Below are positions 1 to 6,180 of a stretch of DNA of 8,765 nt, one piece after another. Position 1 is the first letter of the stretch. The number at the start of each line of letters is the position of its first letter. The stretch comes from an uncultured Dehalococcoidia bacterium (GTDB lineage Bacteria > Chloroflexota > Dehalococcoidia > Tepidiformales > Tepidiformaceae). Position numbers and translations under genes: made by a program. Where the stretch lies: positions 1 through 8,765 of the forward strand of contig CALFYR010000236.1 of assembly GCA_937954195.1 (NCBI GenBank), in the 5' to 3' direction. The notes beneath the pieces were generated by a model. It saw nothing but the letters and a program-made list of their open reading frames with translations. It searched no databases and had not been told where the DNA came from.

Positions 1-1
1 G

Positions 2-142
2 GGCGTCGTCGCCGTGGCCCGGCGCCTCGACCTGGCATCGTGGACGAGCAAACTGGGTAGTGACGTGGACATTCGTCACCCATTGCTCGCACTTGAAGGA
101 GGTATCTACGGTCAGGTGGTTGCCCAACTCACGCGGCAGTAA
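2..142 (+). CDS. C-terminal fragment of an unrecognised protein (cut by window edge)
   Basis: An open frame runs from the window edge to a TAA at 140-142 and gives 46 residues ending in EGGIYGQVVAQLTRQ. The frame has no stops and its composition resembles that of the other genes here. It reads like the soluble C-terminal tail of a larger protein: alternating hydrophobic and charged residues, a Gly-Gly turn, no membrane segment. I do not recognise the family from this short piece. The 82-nt gap to the next gene contains that gene's apparent promoter, so the two are probably transcribed separately. The fragment could also be a chance open frame; the missing upstream sequence would decide. Confidence 0.5.
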   Translation, partial: GVVAVARRLDLASWTSKLGSDVDIRHPLLALEGGIYGQVVAQLTRQ

Positions 143-189
143 TCCCAAGCTCCCGCCATCCCGCTGTCACCTACCTCTCCCGCCAGCCA

Positions 190-218
190 CTGACAGCATC
201 CCGCCAACCACGCACAAT
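190..218 (+). promoter_or_regulatory. Sigma-70 type promoter of the dinB-family gene (leaderless)
   Basis: CTGACA (190-195, 5 of 6 to the -35 consensus) and CACAAT (213-218, 4 of 6 to the -10 consensus) are separated by exactly 17 nt. The -10 ends 6 nt before the ATG at 225, so transcription should begin at or next to the start codon. No Shine-Dalgarno is present. A leaderless transcript is inferred. Confidence 0.55.
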
Positions 219-224
219 CACCCA

Positions 225-710
225 ATGACCACAGCCCTACCCATCCTCTACCGCCACCACCGCTGGTCGTGGCTCACGCTCTTTGATGAGCTTGCCAAAC
301 TGCCGGCAGACGCCTTGACGCTCACGACGCCCGGTGTCTACGGGTCCATCCACGAGACCATTACCCACACGCTGCTGAACCAGCGGCGGTTCATTGCTGC
401 GATCCAGTCATCTGAGCCGGTCAGGCTGGCGCCAATGCCCGATCCTCTGCCGACGCTGGCGGAACTTCGCGCGCACTTCGTTCAAGACGCGGAAGATTTG
501 ATAGCGGCCGCTGCCACCATGGAGGCGGAGACCACCATCACCGGCCAGTACCGCGGACAGACGTACGAGTTGCCGGCGGCCGTTCCCCTGTTCCAGGCGT
601 ACAACCATGGGGTCGAGCACCGGACCGACGTCACGACGATCCTCGCGGCGAACGGGCACGAACTCCCGGCCTTGCATCTCTGGGCATTCAACGACGTGGG
701 CATGCCATAG
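225..710 (+). CDS. DinB-family four-helix-bundle protein
   Basis: The 161-residue product has the usual length and layout of the DinB/YfiT superfamily, whose members are metal-binding four-helix bundles often acting as thiol-dependent transferases or having unknown function. The N-terminal helix carries the R-x-x-W-x-x-L-x-x-L type pattern (residues 10-26). The first likely metal ligand is His48 in SIHETITHTL, and the other two are His128 and His132 in YNHGVEHR, matching the family's H...HxxxH triad. The frame stays open upstream to 60, but that stretch is Pro/Ser/Thr-rich and unlike the family. ATG 225 gives the right length and has a promoter directly before it. The substrate cannot be told from the sequence. 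It is probably a single-gene unit, although the next promoter is weak and read-through is possible. Confidence 0.85.
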   Translation: MTTALPILYRHHRWSWLTLFDELAKLPADALTLTTPGVYGSIHETITHTLLNQRRFIAAIQSSEPVRLAPMPDPLPTLAELRAHFVQDAEDLIAAAATMEAETTITGQYRGQTYELPAAVPLFQAYNHGVEHRTDVTTILAANGHELPALHLWAFNDVGMP

Positions 711-735
711 GTTCATGCCTTTCGCGTTGGAGCCT

Positions 736-741
736 TACACT
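736..741 (+). promoter_or_regulatory. Candidate -10 element of the yggS-proC-yggT operon
   Basis: TACACT (4 of 6 to TATAAT) ends 7 nt before the ATG at 749, so transcription would begin at the start codon. There is no convincing -35: the best candidates at 712-718 match 3 of 6 or fewer. There is also no Shine-Dalgarno upstream of 749. The promoter call rests on the -10 and its position, which matches other genes in the window. Confidence 0.35.
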
Positions 742-748
742 TGTCGCC

Positions 749-1015
749 ATGAGCTTCTACTACGGCTCCAACCAGCCGCCGGACAACGACCCGCCGCCCG
801 GTTCGTGGCGTGAGACGTTCATCATCATCTGGGCCGTATTCAAGACCCTCGCGCTTCCGCTCGGGCTGCTGTTTGGCGTGGTGTTTGGTGTGATCCTGGT
901 GATCTGGGCGTTCATCGTGAACCCGTGGATCGGCCTCGCGCTGGTGCTGCTCATCATTGGTGCGCTGGTGGCCCGGGGAATCTGGGAAGCGAAACATCCG
1001 CCGGAGTTGCCGTGA
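749..1015 (+). CDS. Small two-helix membrane protein of unknown function
   Basis: The 88-residue product has a polar N-terminus rich in Pro, Asn and Asp (residues 6-20), a short amphipathic stretch, then two hydrophobic segments at about 34-57 and 60-75. Between them lies a tight NPW turn at 58-60, so it looks like a helical hairpin in the cytoplasmic membrane. The C-terminus (ARGIWEAKHPPELP) is polar and positively charged near the membrane. I recognise no family. Its TGA stop overlaps the GTG start of yggS in a GTGA quartet, so it is the first cistron of the operon and is translationally coupled to yggS. The last gene of the operon, yggT, encodes another small two-helix membrane protein, so the operon is flanked by membrane partners. 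No Shine-Dalgarno is seen; the start at 749 is supported by a -10 element 7 nt upstream. Confidence 0.75.
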   Translation: MSFYYGSNQPPDNDPPPGSWRETFIIIWAVFKTLALPLGLLFGVVFGVILVIWAFIVNPWIGLALVLLIIGALVARGIWEAKHPPELP

Positions 1016-1722
1016 CTTCGCCCGCAACGACCGCCGATATCAAGGCGAATGTGGCACGTGTTCGAGACCGCATCGCGCGGGCCTGCGACCGAGCGGGCCG
1101 TTCACCTTCGGACGTGACGCTCATCGCGGTGAGCAAGACCTGGCCGGCGGGCTCCGTCCTCGAAGCCGCTGCCGCTGGTATCACCGATTTCGGCGAAAAC
1201 CGCGTTCAGGAGGCGCTGCCCAAGGTCGCCGCCGTGAATGTCGCGACCAGCCCCACCAGCGTGTTTGCGCATGGAACGAACCCGACGTGGCACTTCATCG
1301 GGCATCTGCAATCGAACAAGGTGCGCGATGCCCTGAGTATCGCGCGGTTCATCCACTCGGTGGACTCAGAGAAGCTGCTACGTGTCATAAGTAGCAACGC
1401 CGAGGCGCCGGTCGAGATCTTTCTCGAAGTGAATGTGGGCGGCGAGGAATCGAAGTTCGGTTTCGTGCCCGAGCAGGTGACGGGAGCAGTCGCGCTCGCG
1501 CGGTCGCTGCCTCATATCCGGCTCGCTGGACTGATGACGGTAGCACCGCGCGTTTCGAACCCGGAGGAGGCACGCCCCTACTTCCGGCAGTTGGCAGAGC
1601 TTGCCCGCGAGCACGGATTGCCCCACCTTTCGATGGGCATGACCGAGGATTTCGAGGTCGCGATTGAGGAAGGCGCAACGCACGTGCGCGTCGGCCGAGC
1701 GATATTTGGGGAACGCCAATGA
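1012..1722 (+). CDS. yggS: YggS/PLPBP-family pyridoxal 5'-phosphate homeostasis protein
   Basis: This cytosolic single-domain TIM-barrel protein binds PLP and, in studied bacteria, keeps B6 vitamers and linked amino-acid pools in balance without known enzyme activity. Family motifs appear in order: IAVSKTWP with the PLP Schiff-base lysine Lys42; DFGENRVQEA (59-68); WHFIGHLQSNKVR (93-105); FIHSVDS (113-119); EVNVGGEESKFG (139-150); LSMGMTEDFEVAIEEGATHVRVGRAIFG (206-233), which supplies the phosphate-binding loop. The length, 236 residues, is normal for the family. The frame is open back to 925, but GTG 1012 fits the family N-terminus and overlaps the upstream stop as GTGA. The stop overlaps proC as ATGA. 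The association with proC and yggT is common in bacteria and supports the call. Confidence 0.96.
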   Translation: MTSPATTADIKANVARVRDRIARACDRAGRSPSDVTLIAVSKTWPAGSVLEAAAAGITDFGENRVQEALPKVAAVNVATSPTSVFAHGTNPTWHFIGHLQSNKVRDALSIARFIHSVDSEKLLRVISSNAEAPVEIFLEVNVGGEESKFGFVPEQVTGAVALARSLPHIRLAGLMTVAPRVSNPEEARPYFRQLAELAREHGLPHLSMGMTEDFEVAIEEGATHVRVGRAIFGERQ

Positions 1723-2513
1723 AGACCGCGATCATCGGTGGCGGAGTGATGGGCGAGGCGATACTCGCCGGGGCACTTAGCGACGGCGTGCTGGCTGCCA
1801 CGGACGTCACGGTGAGCGAGAAGCTCCCCGCCCGTGCCGAGTACCTGAGAACGACTCACGGTGTTTCCGTAACCGCCGACGCGAACGAAGCGATGGCGGG
1901 GGCGGACCTGGTGGTGCTCTGCGTGAAGCCGCAAGACCTCGGCACGGTGAACGGCGCGGCACCCGCGAACGCCCTTATCGTTTCGATCATGGCGGGCGTC
2001 ACGTGCGCCACGATCCAGGCTGCGTTCGGGAATGACTGCATCGTCCGGTCGATGCCGAATACGCCGGCGACGATTCGCGAGGGAATCTCCGCGTGGTACG
2101 CCATGCCGTCGGTCCCGCCCGAACAGCGAGAACGCGCTCGAACGCTACTTGGGGCCATCGGCAAAGAGCTACAGGTGGATTCGGAAGCAAAGCTGGACAT
2201 GGTGACGGCCGTGAGCGGCAGCGGGCCGGCCTACGTGTTCCTGTTCATCGAAGCCATGGTCGAGGCTGCCGTCTCCATCGGGCTGACGCGTCCGCAGGCG
2301 GAACAGCTGGTCCTTCAGAACCTGTATGGCTCGGCCCGCTACGCGATCGAAAGCGGGCGCACGGCCGCGGACCTGCGCGCCCAGGTCACGTCGCCGGCTG
2401 GCACCACCGCCGCGGGCCTGCTCGAACTTGAGAGAGGATCGTTTCGGGCGACAGTCATCGAATGCGTCCGGGCTGCTTACGAGCGTGCCAGGGAACTCGG
2501 GAGACAGGCGTGA
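1719..2513 (+). CDS. proC: Pyrroline-5-carboxylate reductase
   Basis: It catalyses the last step of proline synthesis, the NAD(P)H-dependent reduction of 1-pyrroline-5-carboxylate to L-proline, in the cytosol. The 264-residue product has the usual family length. It starts with a Rossmann fold (AIIGGGVMGEAI, residues 4-15, dinucleotide-binding GxGxxG-like turn), then LCVKPQD (68-73), SIMAGVT (89-95) and the conserved RSMPNTPATIREG (110-122). The all-helical C-terminal dimerisation domain follows, with AVSGSGPAYVFLFIEAM (164-180) and the signature VTSPAGTTAAGL (223-234). The ATG overlaps the yggS stop as ATGA, and the TGA overlaps the yggT start as GTGA, so it sits in the middle of a fully coupled operon. 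Nothing is missing or unusual. Confidence 0.97.
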   Translation: MKTAIIGGGVMGEAILAGALSDGVLAATDVTVSEKLPARAEYLRTTHGVSVTADANEAMAGADLVVLCVKPQDLGTVNGAAPANALIVSIMAGVTCATIQAAFGNDCIVRSMPNTPATIREGISAWYAMPSVPPEQRERARTLLGAIGKELQVDSEAKLDMVTAVSGSGPAYVFLFIEAMVEAAVSIGLTRPQAEQLVLQNLYGSARYAIESGRTAADLRAQVTSPAGTTAAGLLELERGSFRATVIECVRAAYERARELGRQA

Positions 2514-2770
2514 ACGACACCATTGCCTTGCTGTTTTCGCTGGTGCTCTGGGCCTTGATCCTGGCGATGTTCGCGCGCGCGTTGATGAGCTGGTTCCCGG
2601 TCCGCCAGGACAATGAGTTCGTGCGGATGCTCGACGTGGTTACTGAGCCGTTGGTGGGTCCTGTGCGCCGGGTGGTGCCCCGAATCGGCATGTTCGACAT
2701 TTCGAGCATGATCGTGATCCTGGTGCTTTACGTGATGCTCCAGGTGGTCCAGATAGCCGCGAACCAATAG
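2510..2770 (+). CDS. yggT: YggT-family integral membrane protein
   Basis: The 86-residue product has two membrane helices (about 5-25 and 63-83). Between them lies the conserved loop: RALMSWFP (23-30) and the VTEPLVGPVRRVVPRIGMFDISSM stretch (39-62), which matches the family's L-T-E-P-L-x-x-P-x-R-R-x-x-P signature. YggT proteins are linked in different bacteria to membrane organisation, osmotic stress or positioning of cell-division and photosystem components; the biochemical role is not settled. The start chosen is GTG 2510, which overlaps the proC stop as GTGA; an upstream in-frame ATG at 2462 lies inside proC and would add a non-family N-terminus. It is the last gene of the operon and ends 14 nt before the convergent response regulator, without an obvious terminator. 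Confidence 0.93.
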   Translation: MNDTIALLFSLVLWALILAMFARALMSWFPVRQDNEFVRMLDVVTEPLVGPVRRVVPRIGMFDISSMIVILVLYVMLQVVQIAANQ

Positions 2771-2784
2771 GCGCCGGCCCGCGA

Positions 2785-3546
2785 TTAGTCGTCGCTGCCG
2801 CCGGCGATGTTCGCCAGGCTTTGCTCCGCCTCATCCACGCTTTCGAGTTTCACGATGCCGCGCTTGAGCGCGTAGCGGATGAGGTCTGTGCGCGATTTGG
2901 CCTTGAGCTTGTCCATGATGTGCGCCTTGTGCGCTTCCACGGTTTTCACGCTGACCACGAGCTCATCGGCGATTTGCTGGTTGGTGTGGCCTTCGGCGAT
3001 GAGCTGCAGTACTTCGCGTTCGCGCGCGGTCAGCGTATCGAGGCCGGTCTTCTGCTCAGGCCGCCGGGCCTGGACCTGCAGTTCGGCGATGTCGAAGCCG
3101 TCGCTTAAGGCGGCCGAGTAGTACTGGTTGCCGCGATGGACGGTCTGGATGGCGAGGACGAGCTCGGAGACATCGGAGTTCTTGACGAGGTACCCGGACG
3201 CGCCACTGCGCAGGGCGGCCATGATCTGTTCTTCATCCACGAAGCCGCTGAGGATGACGACGCGGGTGCTGGAGGAGGCCTTGCGGATCTGGCGCGTGGC
3301 TTCGATGCCGTTTAGACCGGGCATCACGACGTCCATCAACACGACGTCCGGGCGGGACCGTTCGACGACGAGGAGGGCTTCGCGGCCGTTTTCGCAGTCG
3401 CCGATGACTTCAATCTCGGAGCGGCTCTCGAGGAGCATGCGCAATCCCTGGCGGATCACTGCGTGGTCATCGACGACGAGCACGCGTATAGGGCGCATGT
3501 TCCCGCCGGCCGCATTTCCGCGATTCAGGGTGCGATTGATGGTCAT
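2785..3546 (-). CDS. NarL/FixJ-family response regulator (receiver + LuxR-type HTH)
   Basis: This 253-residue protein should be a phosphorylation-controlled DNA-binding transcription regulator. The receiver domain (about 20-137) carries the acidic pair Asp26-Asp27, phospho-acceptor Asp72 in VLMDVVMPGLNG, Ser100 in VILSGF and Lys122 in GYLVKN, so all key residues are intact. After a linker, the LuxR/GerE HTH (about 172-230) shows LTAREREVLQLIAEGHTNQQIADEL and SVKTVEAHKAHIMDKL. An acidic tail (ESVDEAEQSL...GGSDD) follows. ATG 3546 was chosen because GGAGG lies 5 nt upstream (3552-3556), one of the few clear Shine-Dalgarnos in this window; ATG 3498 would give a more typical N-terminus but has poor spacing sequence. 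No histidine kinase is encoded within the window, so the partner is unknown. A promoter at 3604-3631 suggests independent expression from maf. Confidence 0.93.
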   Translation of the reverse strand: MTINRTLNRGNAAGGNMRPIRVLVVDDHAVIRQGLRMLLESRSEIEVIGDCENGREALLVVERSRPDVVLMDVVMPGLNGIEATRQIRKASSSTRVVILSGFVDEEQIMAALRSGASGYLVKNSDVSELVLAIQTVHRGNQYYSAALSDGFDIAELQVQARRPEQKTGLDTLTAREREVLQLIAEGHTNQQIADELVVSVKTVEAHKAHIMDKLKAKSRTDLIRYALKRGIVKLESVDEAEQSLANIAGGSDD

Positions 3547-3603
3547 TTCCGCCTCCAGTGACTCCTCGAGGTGAGGGCGATGGGAGCCACGTGCTTTTGC
3601 GGC

Positions 3604-3631
3604 AGTCTACTCCACGGGGTCAACGTCTCAA
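3604..3631 (-). promoter_or_regulatory. Sigma-70 type promoter of the response regulator gene
   Basis: Reading the minus strand, TTGAGA (3631-3626, 5 of 6) and TAGACT (3609-3604, 4 of 6) are separated by 16 nt. Transcription would start near 3597, giving a leader of about 50 nt that contains the GGAGG at 3552-3556. The -35 lies inside an imperfect inverted repeat (GGGGT 3616-3620 with ACCCC 3631-3635) that could be an operator. This is a sequence prediction only. Confidence 0.45.
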
Positions 3632-3688
3632 CCCCCTGGCCTCCGAATTGTTACGGCAAGTTGCGCGTTCGAGGCGGTCGTCGAGTCT

Positions 3689-4315
3689 TTACAAACGCGC
3701 TGGACGGCCCTCAGGCCAATCCGGGCAGGTGGCGCACTGTGGCAGCCGCGGCGCCGTGGAAGGGACTCCGGCGGCCTGGAAAAGGCCTTTCAACCGCCAG
3801 AGTGGCAGGCCCACGACATTGCAGTAGCACCCATCCAGGCGCTCGACCGGCCGGAACTCCTCGTCCTGGATGGCATAGCCGCCAGCCTTGTCCAGCGTGC
3901 GTCCGGTGGCGACATAAGCGCGGATACGCTCGTCGCCAAGGTTGGCCATCGTGACTTCACTGATCGCGTGGTCGATCAGTTCCGTTTCCGGGCCGATGAG
4001 CGCGATGCCAGTGACTACGCGGTGCGTGCGTCCGACCAATGACGTGAGCATTGCGACCCCTTCGCTCTGGTCGGCAGGCTTGCCCAGCGAGCCGCGGTCG
4101 TCGAAGACGACGGTATCGCAACCAACGACCCAGGCGCCGGGGTGGGATTCCGCCACGGTCCGCGCCTTGTCCCTCGCGAGTTGGCGGGCATCGGCGATGG
4201 CATTTTCGCCGAGTGGCTCGTCGATATCGGCGGGGAGGACTTCAAAGTGGTCGAGCAGCTGGCCGAGGAGTTCCCGCCTCCGGGGCGATTGCGAAGCGAG
4301 GATCACCCGTGTCAC
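3689..4315 (-). CDS. maf: Maf-family nucleoside triphosphate pyrophosphatase (YhdE-like)
   Basis: Maf proteins hydrolyse nucleoside triphosphates, typically dTTP/UTP or modified bases such as m5UTP and pseudo-UTP, to the monophosphate and pyrophosphate, acting as house-cleaning enzymes; they are also linked to septum inhibition. The motifs are the N-terminal phosphate loop ILASQSPRRRELL (5-17), ARDKA (47-51), catalytic Asp67 in VVGCDTVV (63-70), LGKP (77-80), GRTHRVVTG (95-103), KAGGYAIQDEE (143-153) and GCYCNVVGLPL (162-172), the last closest to YhdE-type Mafs. There is an extra tail of about 25 residues with Cys194 and Cys197 in a CxxC arrangement. The frame runs upstream to 4510, but that extension overlaps the upstream gene and is Arg/Pro-rich. 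GTG 4315 fits the family start and overlaps the upstream TGA as GTGA, so translation should be coupled. Confidence 0.94.
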   Translation of the reverse strand: MTRVILASQSPRRRELLGQLLDHFEVLPADIDEPLGENAIADARQLARDKARTVAESHPGAWVVGCDTVVFDDRGSLGKPADQSEGVAMLTSLVGRTHRVVTGIALIGPETELIDHAISEVTMANLGDERIRAYVATGRTLDKAGGYAIQDEEFRPVERLDGCYCNVVGLPLWRLKGLFQAAGVPSTAPRLPQCATCPDWPEGRPARL

Positions 4316-5514
4316 GCGAGCACCAGGCGGGTCACGCACTCGATGTGTCCGGTGTGCGGGAACATATCCAGCGGCGTGACCCAATCGAGCCGGTAACCGC
4401 CATCCACGAGGACACGCAGGTCGCGCGCGAGCGTTGCCGGGTTGCACGAGACGTACACCACGGTGGTGGGCTGGAACTCCGTAATGGCTTCGAGGACGGG
4501 CGGAGCGCATCCGGGCCGGGGCGGGTCGAGGACGATGGCGTCGGGGCGTTGCTCGATCTCGGGCAGCACATGTTCAACCTTGCCGATGACCATTTCGACA
4601 TTGGGGGCCTGCTCGAGGTTGCGCTCGAAGTCCTTGCCCGCGCTCGCCGACTCCTCGATGGCGAGGACGCGCTCGAACCGGTCGGCGAAGATGACGGCGA
4701 AGGTGCCAACGCCGGCGAAGCCATCGATCAGCATGCGGCCGCGTGGTGGGAGGGCTTCGCCAACGAGCCGTGCCATCTGTTCGGCCTGCGCCGAGTTGAC
4801 CTGGAAGAACGCCGAGGCGCTCACTTCGAAACGCTGGCCCGCGAGTTCCTCCGTGTACGACTTCTGTCCGGTTTCGACGGGTGCGTCGGGGAGTTCGGGA
4901 TAGATGAGATGGCTGCCCGTCGCCTGCGAGTGGCGAACCTGGAGCTGATGCAAACCTGCACCTTTCCCCTGGAGCCGGGGGAGCAGGGCGTTGACCCAGG
5001 GGTCGGCGATAGGGCAGTTCTCGACCTTGAGGAGCCCCCGCCCACGACGGCTGATGAATCCGATGTCGCCATACTTCTTACCGGTTGAAAAGCGGAGGTG
5101 ATTGCGGTACTCCCATGGGTGCTCGGCGCCGACGATCGGGCGCACGGGAGCGTCATCGAACTTCCCGATTCGTCGAAGCTGCTCGCGCACGACGGCTTCC
5201 TTGGCGCGTAGTTGCGATTCGTAGGTCATGTGCTGGAGCTGGCAGCCGCCGCATTCGCCGAAGATCGGACAGCGTGGGTCGACCCGATCTGGTGACGGTT
5301 CGAGGACCTTTGTGGTGACTGCTTCGAGGTAGTCCTTGTATTCGCGCTCAACACGGGCCTCGACCAGTTCGCCTGGAGCCGCGTAGGCCACGAAGACCAC
5401 GCGGCCATCGGGCAGGTGGGCAAGACCATTACCCCCGAAGACGAGGGATTCGACGCGCAGAGTGAGGATTTCCGCCTCTTCGGGCGTCTTCCAGCGGGGC
5501 CGACGGGAGGGCAT
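4312..5514 (-). CDS. rlmD: RNA m5U methyltransferase, RlmD/TrmA family with [4Fe-4S] site
   Basis: The 400-residue product should be a SAM-dependent RNA uracil-C5 methyltransferase, most likely acting on 23S rRNA. A TRAM domain (about 15-72) for RNA binding is followed by a four-cysteine iron-sulfur site: Cys82, Cys88 and Cys91 in RCPIFGECGGC and Cys167 in VENCPIAD. The SAM fold follows with QVNSAQAEQM (238-247), DGFAGVGTFAV (264-274) and LDPPRPGC (329-336), the nucleophile Cys357 in YVSCNPATLARD, and Glu392 in HTGHIECV as likely base. The iron-sulfur cysteines favour an RlmD/RlmCD type over TrmA; the exact target uridine cannot be read from the sequence. ATG 5514 starts just before the TRAM domain; the frame extends to 5595 but would overlap vapC. 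The stop overlaps maf as GTGA, so the two form an operon. It may also be read from vapBC, 37 nt upstream. Confidence 0.93.
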   Translation of the reverse strand: MPSRRPRWKTPEEAEILTLRVESLVFGGNGLAHLPDGRVVFVAYAAPGELVEARVEREYKDYLEAVTTKVLEPSPDRVDPRCPIFGECGGCQLQHMTYESQLRAKEAVVREQLRRIGKFDDAPVRPIVGAEHPWEYRNHLRFSTGKKYGDIGFISRRGRGLLKVENCPIADPWVNALLPRLQGKGAGLHQLQVRHSQATGSHLIYPELPDAPVETGQKSYTEELAGQRFEVSASAFFQVNSAQAEQMARLVGEALPPRGRMLIDGFAGVGTFAVIFADRFERVLAIEESASAGKDFERNLEQAPNVEMVIGKVEHVLPEIEQRPDAIVLDPPRPGCAPPVLEAITEFQPTTVVYVSCNPATLARDLRVLVDGGYRLDWVTPLDMFPHTGHIECVTRLVLA

Positions 5515-5551
5515 GAGGTAAGGGTAGGTGGAACAGGTGGTGGGGGCGAAC

Positions 5552-5944
5552 TCAGGCGACGAACACCCGGCACCTGATGCCTGGAGCATCCGCAAGACGT
5601 CGATCGAGCGTTACCAGCTCCGCGTCGAGCACCTCGGCAAGCGCCACGTACGCGCCATCAGTAATGGTGACGTTCTCGCGCAGTTCCCAGGCACGCTGTG
5701 CAAGGAGGCTGTAAGGCACCTCGACGATGGGAAGCGAAAGCAGGTGAGCGTGCGCGATCTCCGCGAATTCTGCCGGTATGTCGCCACGCAGGACTTGCCG
5801 GCGGATAGTACTCGCCACCTCGAACGAAAAGACCGAGGGCGCACAGAGGAACTGATCGTGGAACCGCTCGCGGATTCGTGAACCGGCTTCGCCGGCGTCG
5901 GTCAGGGCTGCAACACCGGCTGACGCGTCGACGACCAGCGTCAA
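5552..5944 (-). CDS. vapC: VapC-type PIN-domain ribonuclease toxin
   Basis: The 130-residue product matches the full length of a PIN-domain toxin, an Mg2+-dependent RNase that typically cleaves tRNA or rRNA. The acidic metal-binding set is complete: Asp6 in LVVDASAGVAAL, Glu42 in SVFSFEVAST, Asp96 in TITDGAYVALA and Asp114 in AELVTLDRRLA. The start is TTG at 5944-5942 and overlaps the antitoxin stop as TTGA; no ATG or GTG lies nearby in a position that would keep Asp6. A rare start codon plus coupling would hold toxin synthesis below that of the antitoxin, as expected for such modules. The nearest downstream gene, rlmD, is on the same strand 37 nt away. The target RNA is unknown. Confidence 0.92.
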   Translation of the reverse strand: MTLVVDASAGVAALTDAGEAGSRIRERFHDQFLCAPSVFSFEVASTIRRQVLRGDIPAEFAEIAHAHLLSLPIVEVPYSLLAQRAWELRENVTITDGAYVALAEVLDAELVTLDRRLADAPGIRCRVFVA

Positions 5945-6174
5945 CGGCGTGACTCGCGCAGCATCTCGACCACCCCATCCGGATCGACCTGGAACCCTTG
6001 CTCTGTGACCGAGCTACGGACGGCCTCCAGCCACTCCTCGAGGTCAGGCCTGGCCGATGCGTCAATCAGCGTTCGAAGGAGGTATGCCTGAAGGGAGAGC
6101 CCCTTGGTCGCCGCGCGATTCACAAGGGAATCATGAATGTCGTCCGGGACGTTGCGAATGGTGATCGTGGCCAT
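5941..6174 (-). CDS. vapB: VapB/FitA-type ribbon-helix-helix antitoxin
   Basis: The 77-residue product has a ribbon-helix-helix DNA-binding N-terminus of the FitA/Arc kind (ATITIRNVPDDIHDSL, then VNRAATKGLSLQAYLLRTL, residues 2-36). An acidic, flexible C-terminal half (about 42-77) would wrap the toxin. It should neutralise the adjacent PIN toxin and autorepress the promoter. ATG 6174 fits the family start (MATITIRNVP); the open frame to 6213 would add a Cys/His/Trp-containing extension unlike the family and overlap the promoter. A TATCAT -10 ends 6 nt before the ATG with no Shine-Dalgarno, so it is probably leaderless. The stop overlaps vapC as TTGA. Confidence 0.92.
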   Translation of the reverse strand: MATITIRNVPDDIHDSLVNRAATKGLSLQAYLLRTLIDASARPDLEEWLEAVRSSVTEQGFQVDPDGVVEMLRESRR

Positions 6175-6180
6175 GCAGCT

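Noticed and set aside
60..224. N-terminal extension of the DinB-family gene
   Set aside because: The added 55 residues are Pro/Ser-rich, not family-like, overlap the end of the upstream gene, and lie over the likely promoter at 190-218.
2772..2806. CGCCGGC/GCCGGCG inverted repeat as a terminator between yggT and the response regulator
   Set aside because: The 7-bp arms are 21 nt apart, have no T-run on either strand, and the right arm is inside the response regulator coding region.
3616..3635. GGGGT/ACCCC hairpin as a terminator for maf
   Set aside because: Only 5 bp with a 10-nt loop and no following U-run; it overlaps the -35 of the next gene, so an operator is more likely.
4316..4510. 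N-terminal extension of Maf
   Set aside because: It overlaps the 3' part of rlmD and is Arg/Pro-rich; the family begins at GTG 4315, which also makes a GTGA overlap.
4051..5088. A 345-codon open frame on the + strand opposite maf and rlmD
   Set aside because: Shadow of two well-supported minus-strand genes with clear motifs; composition is Arg/Gly-rich without domains.
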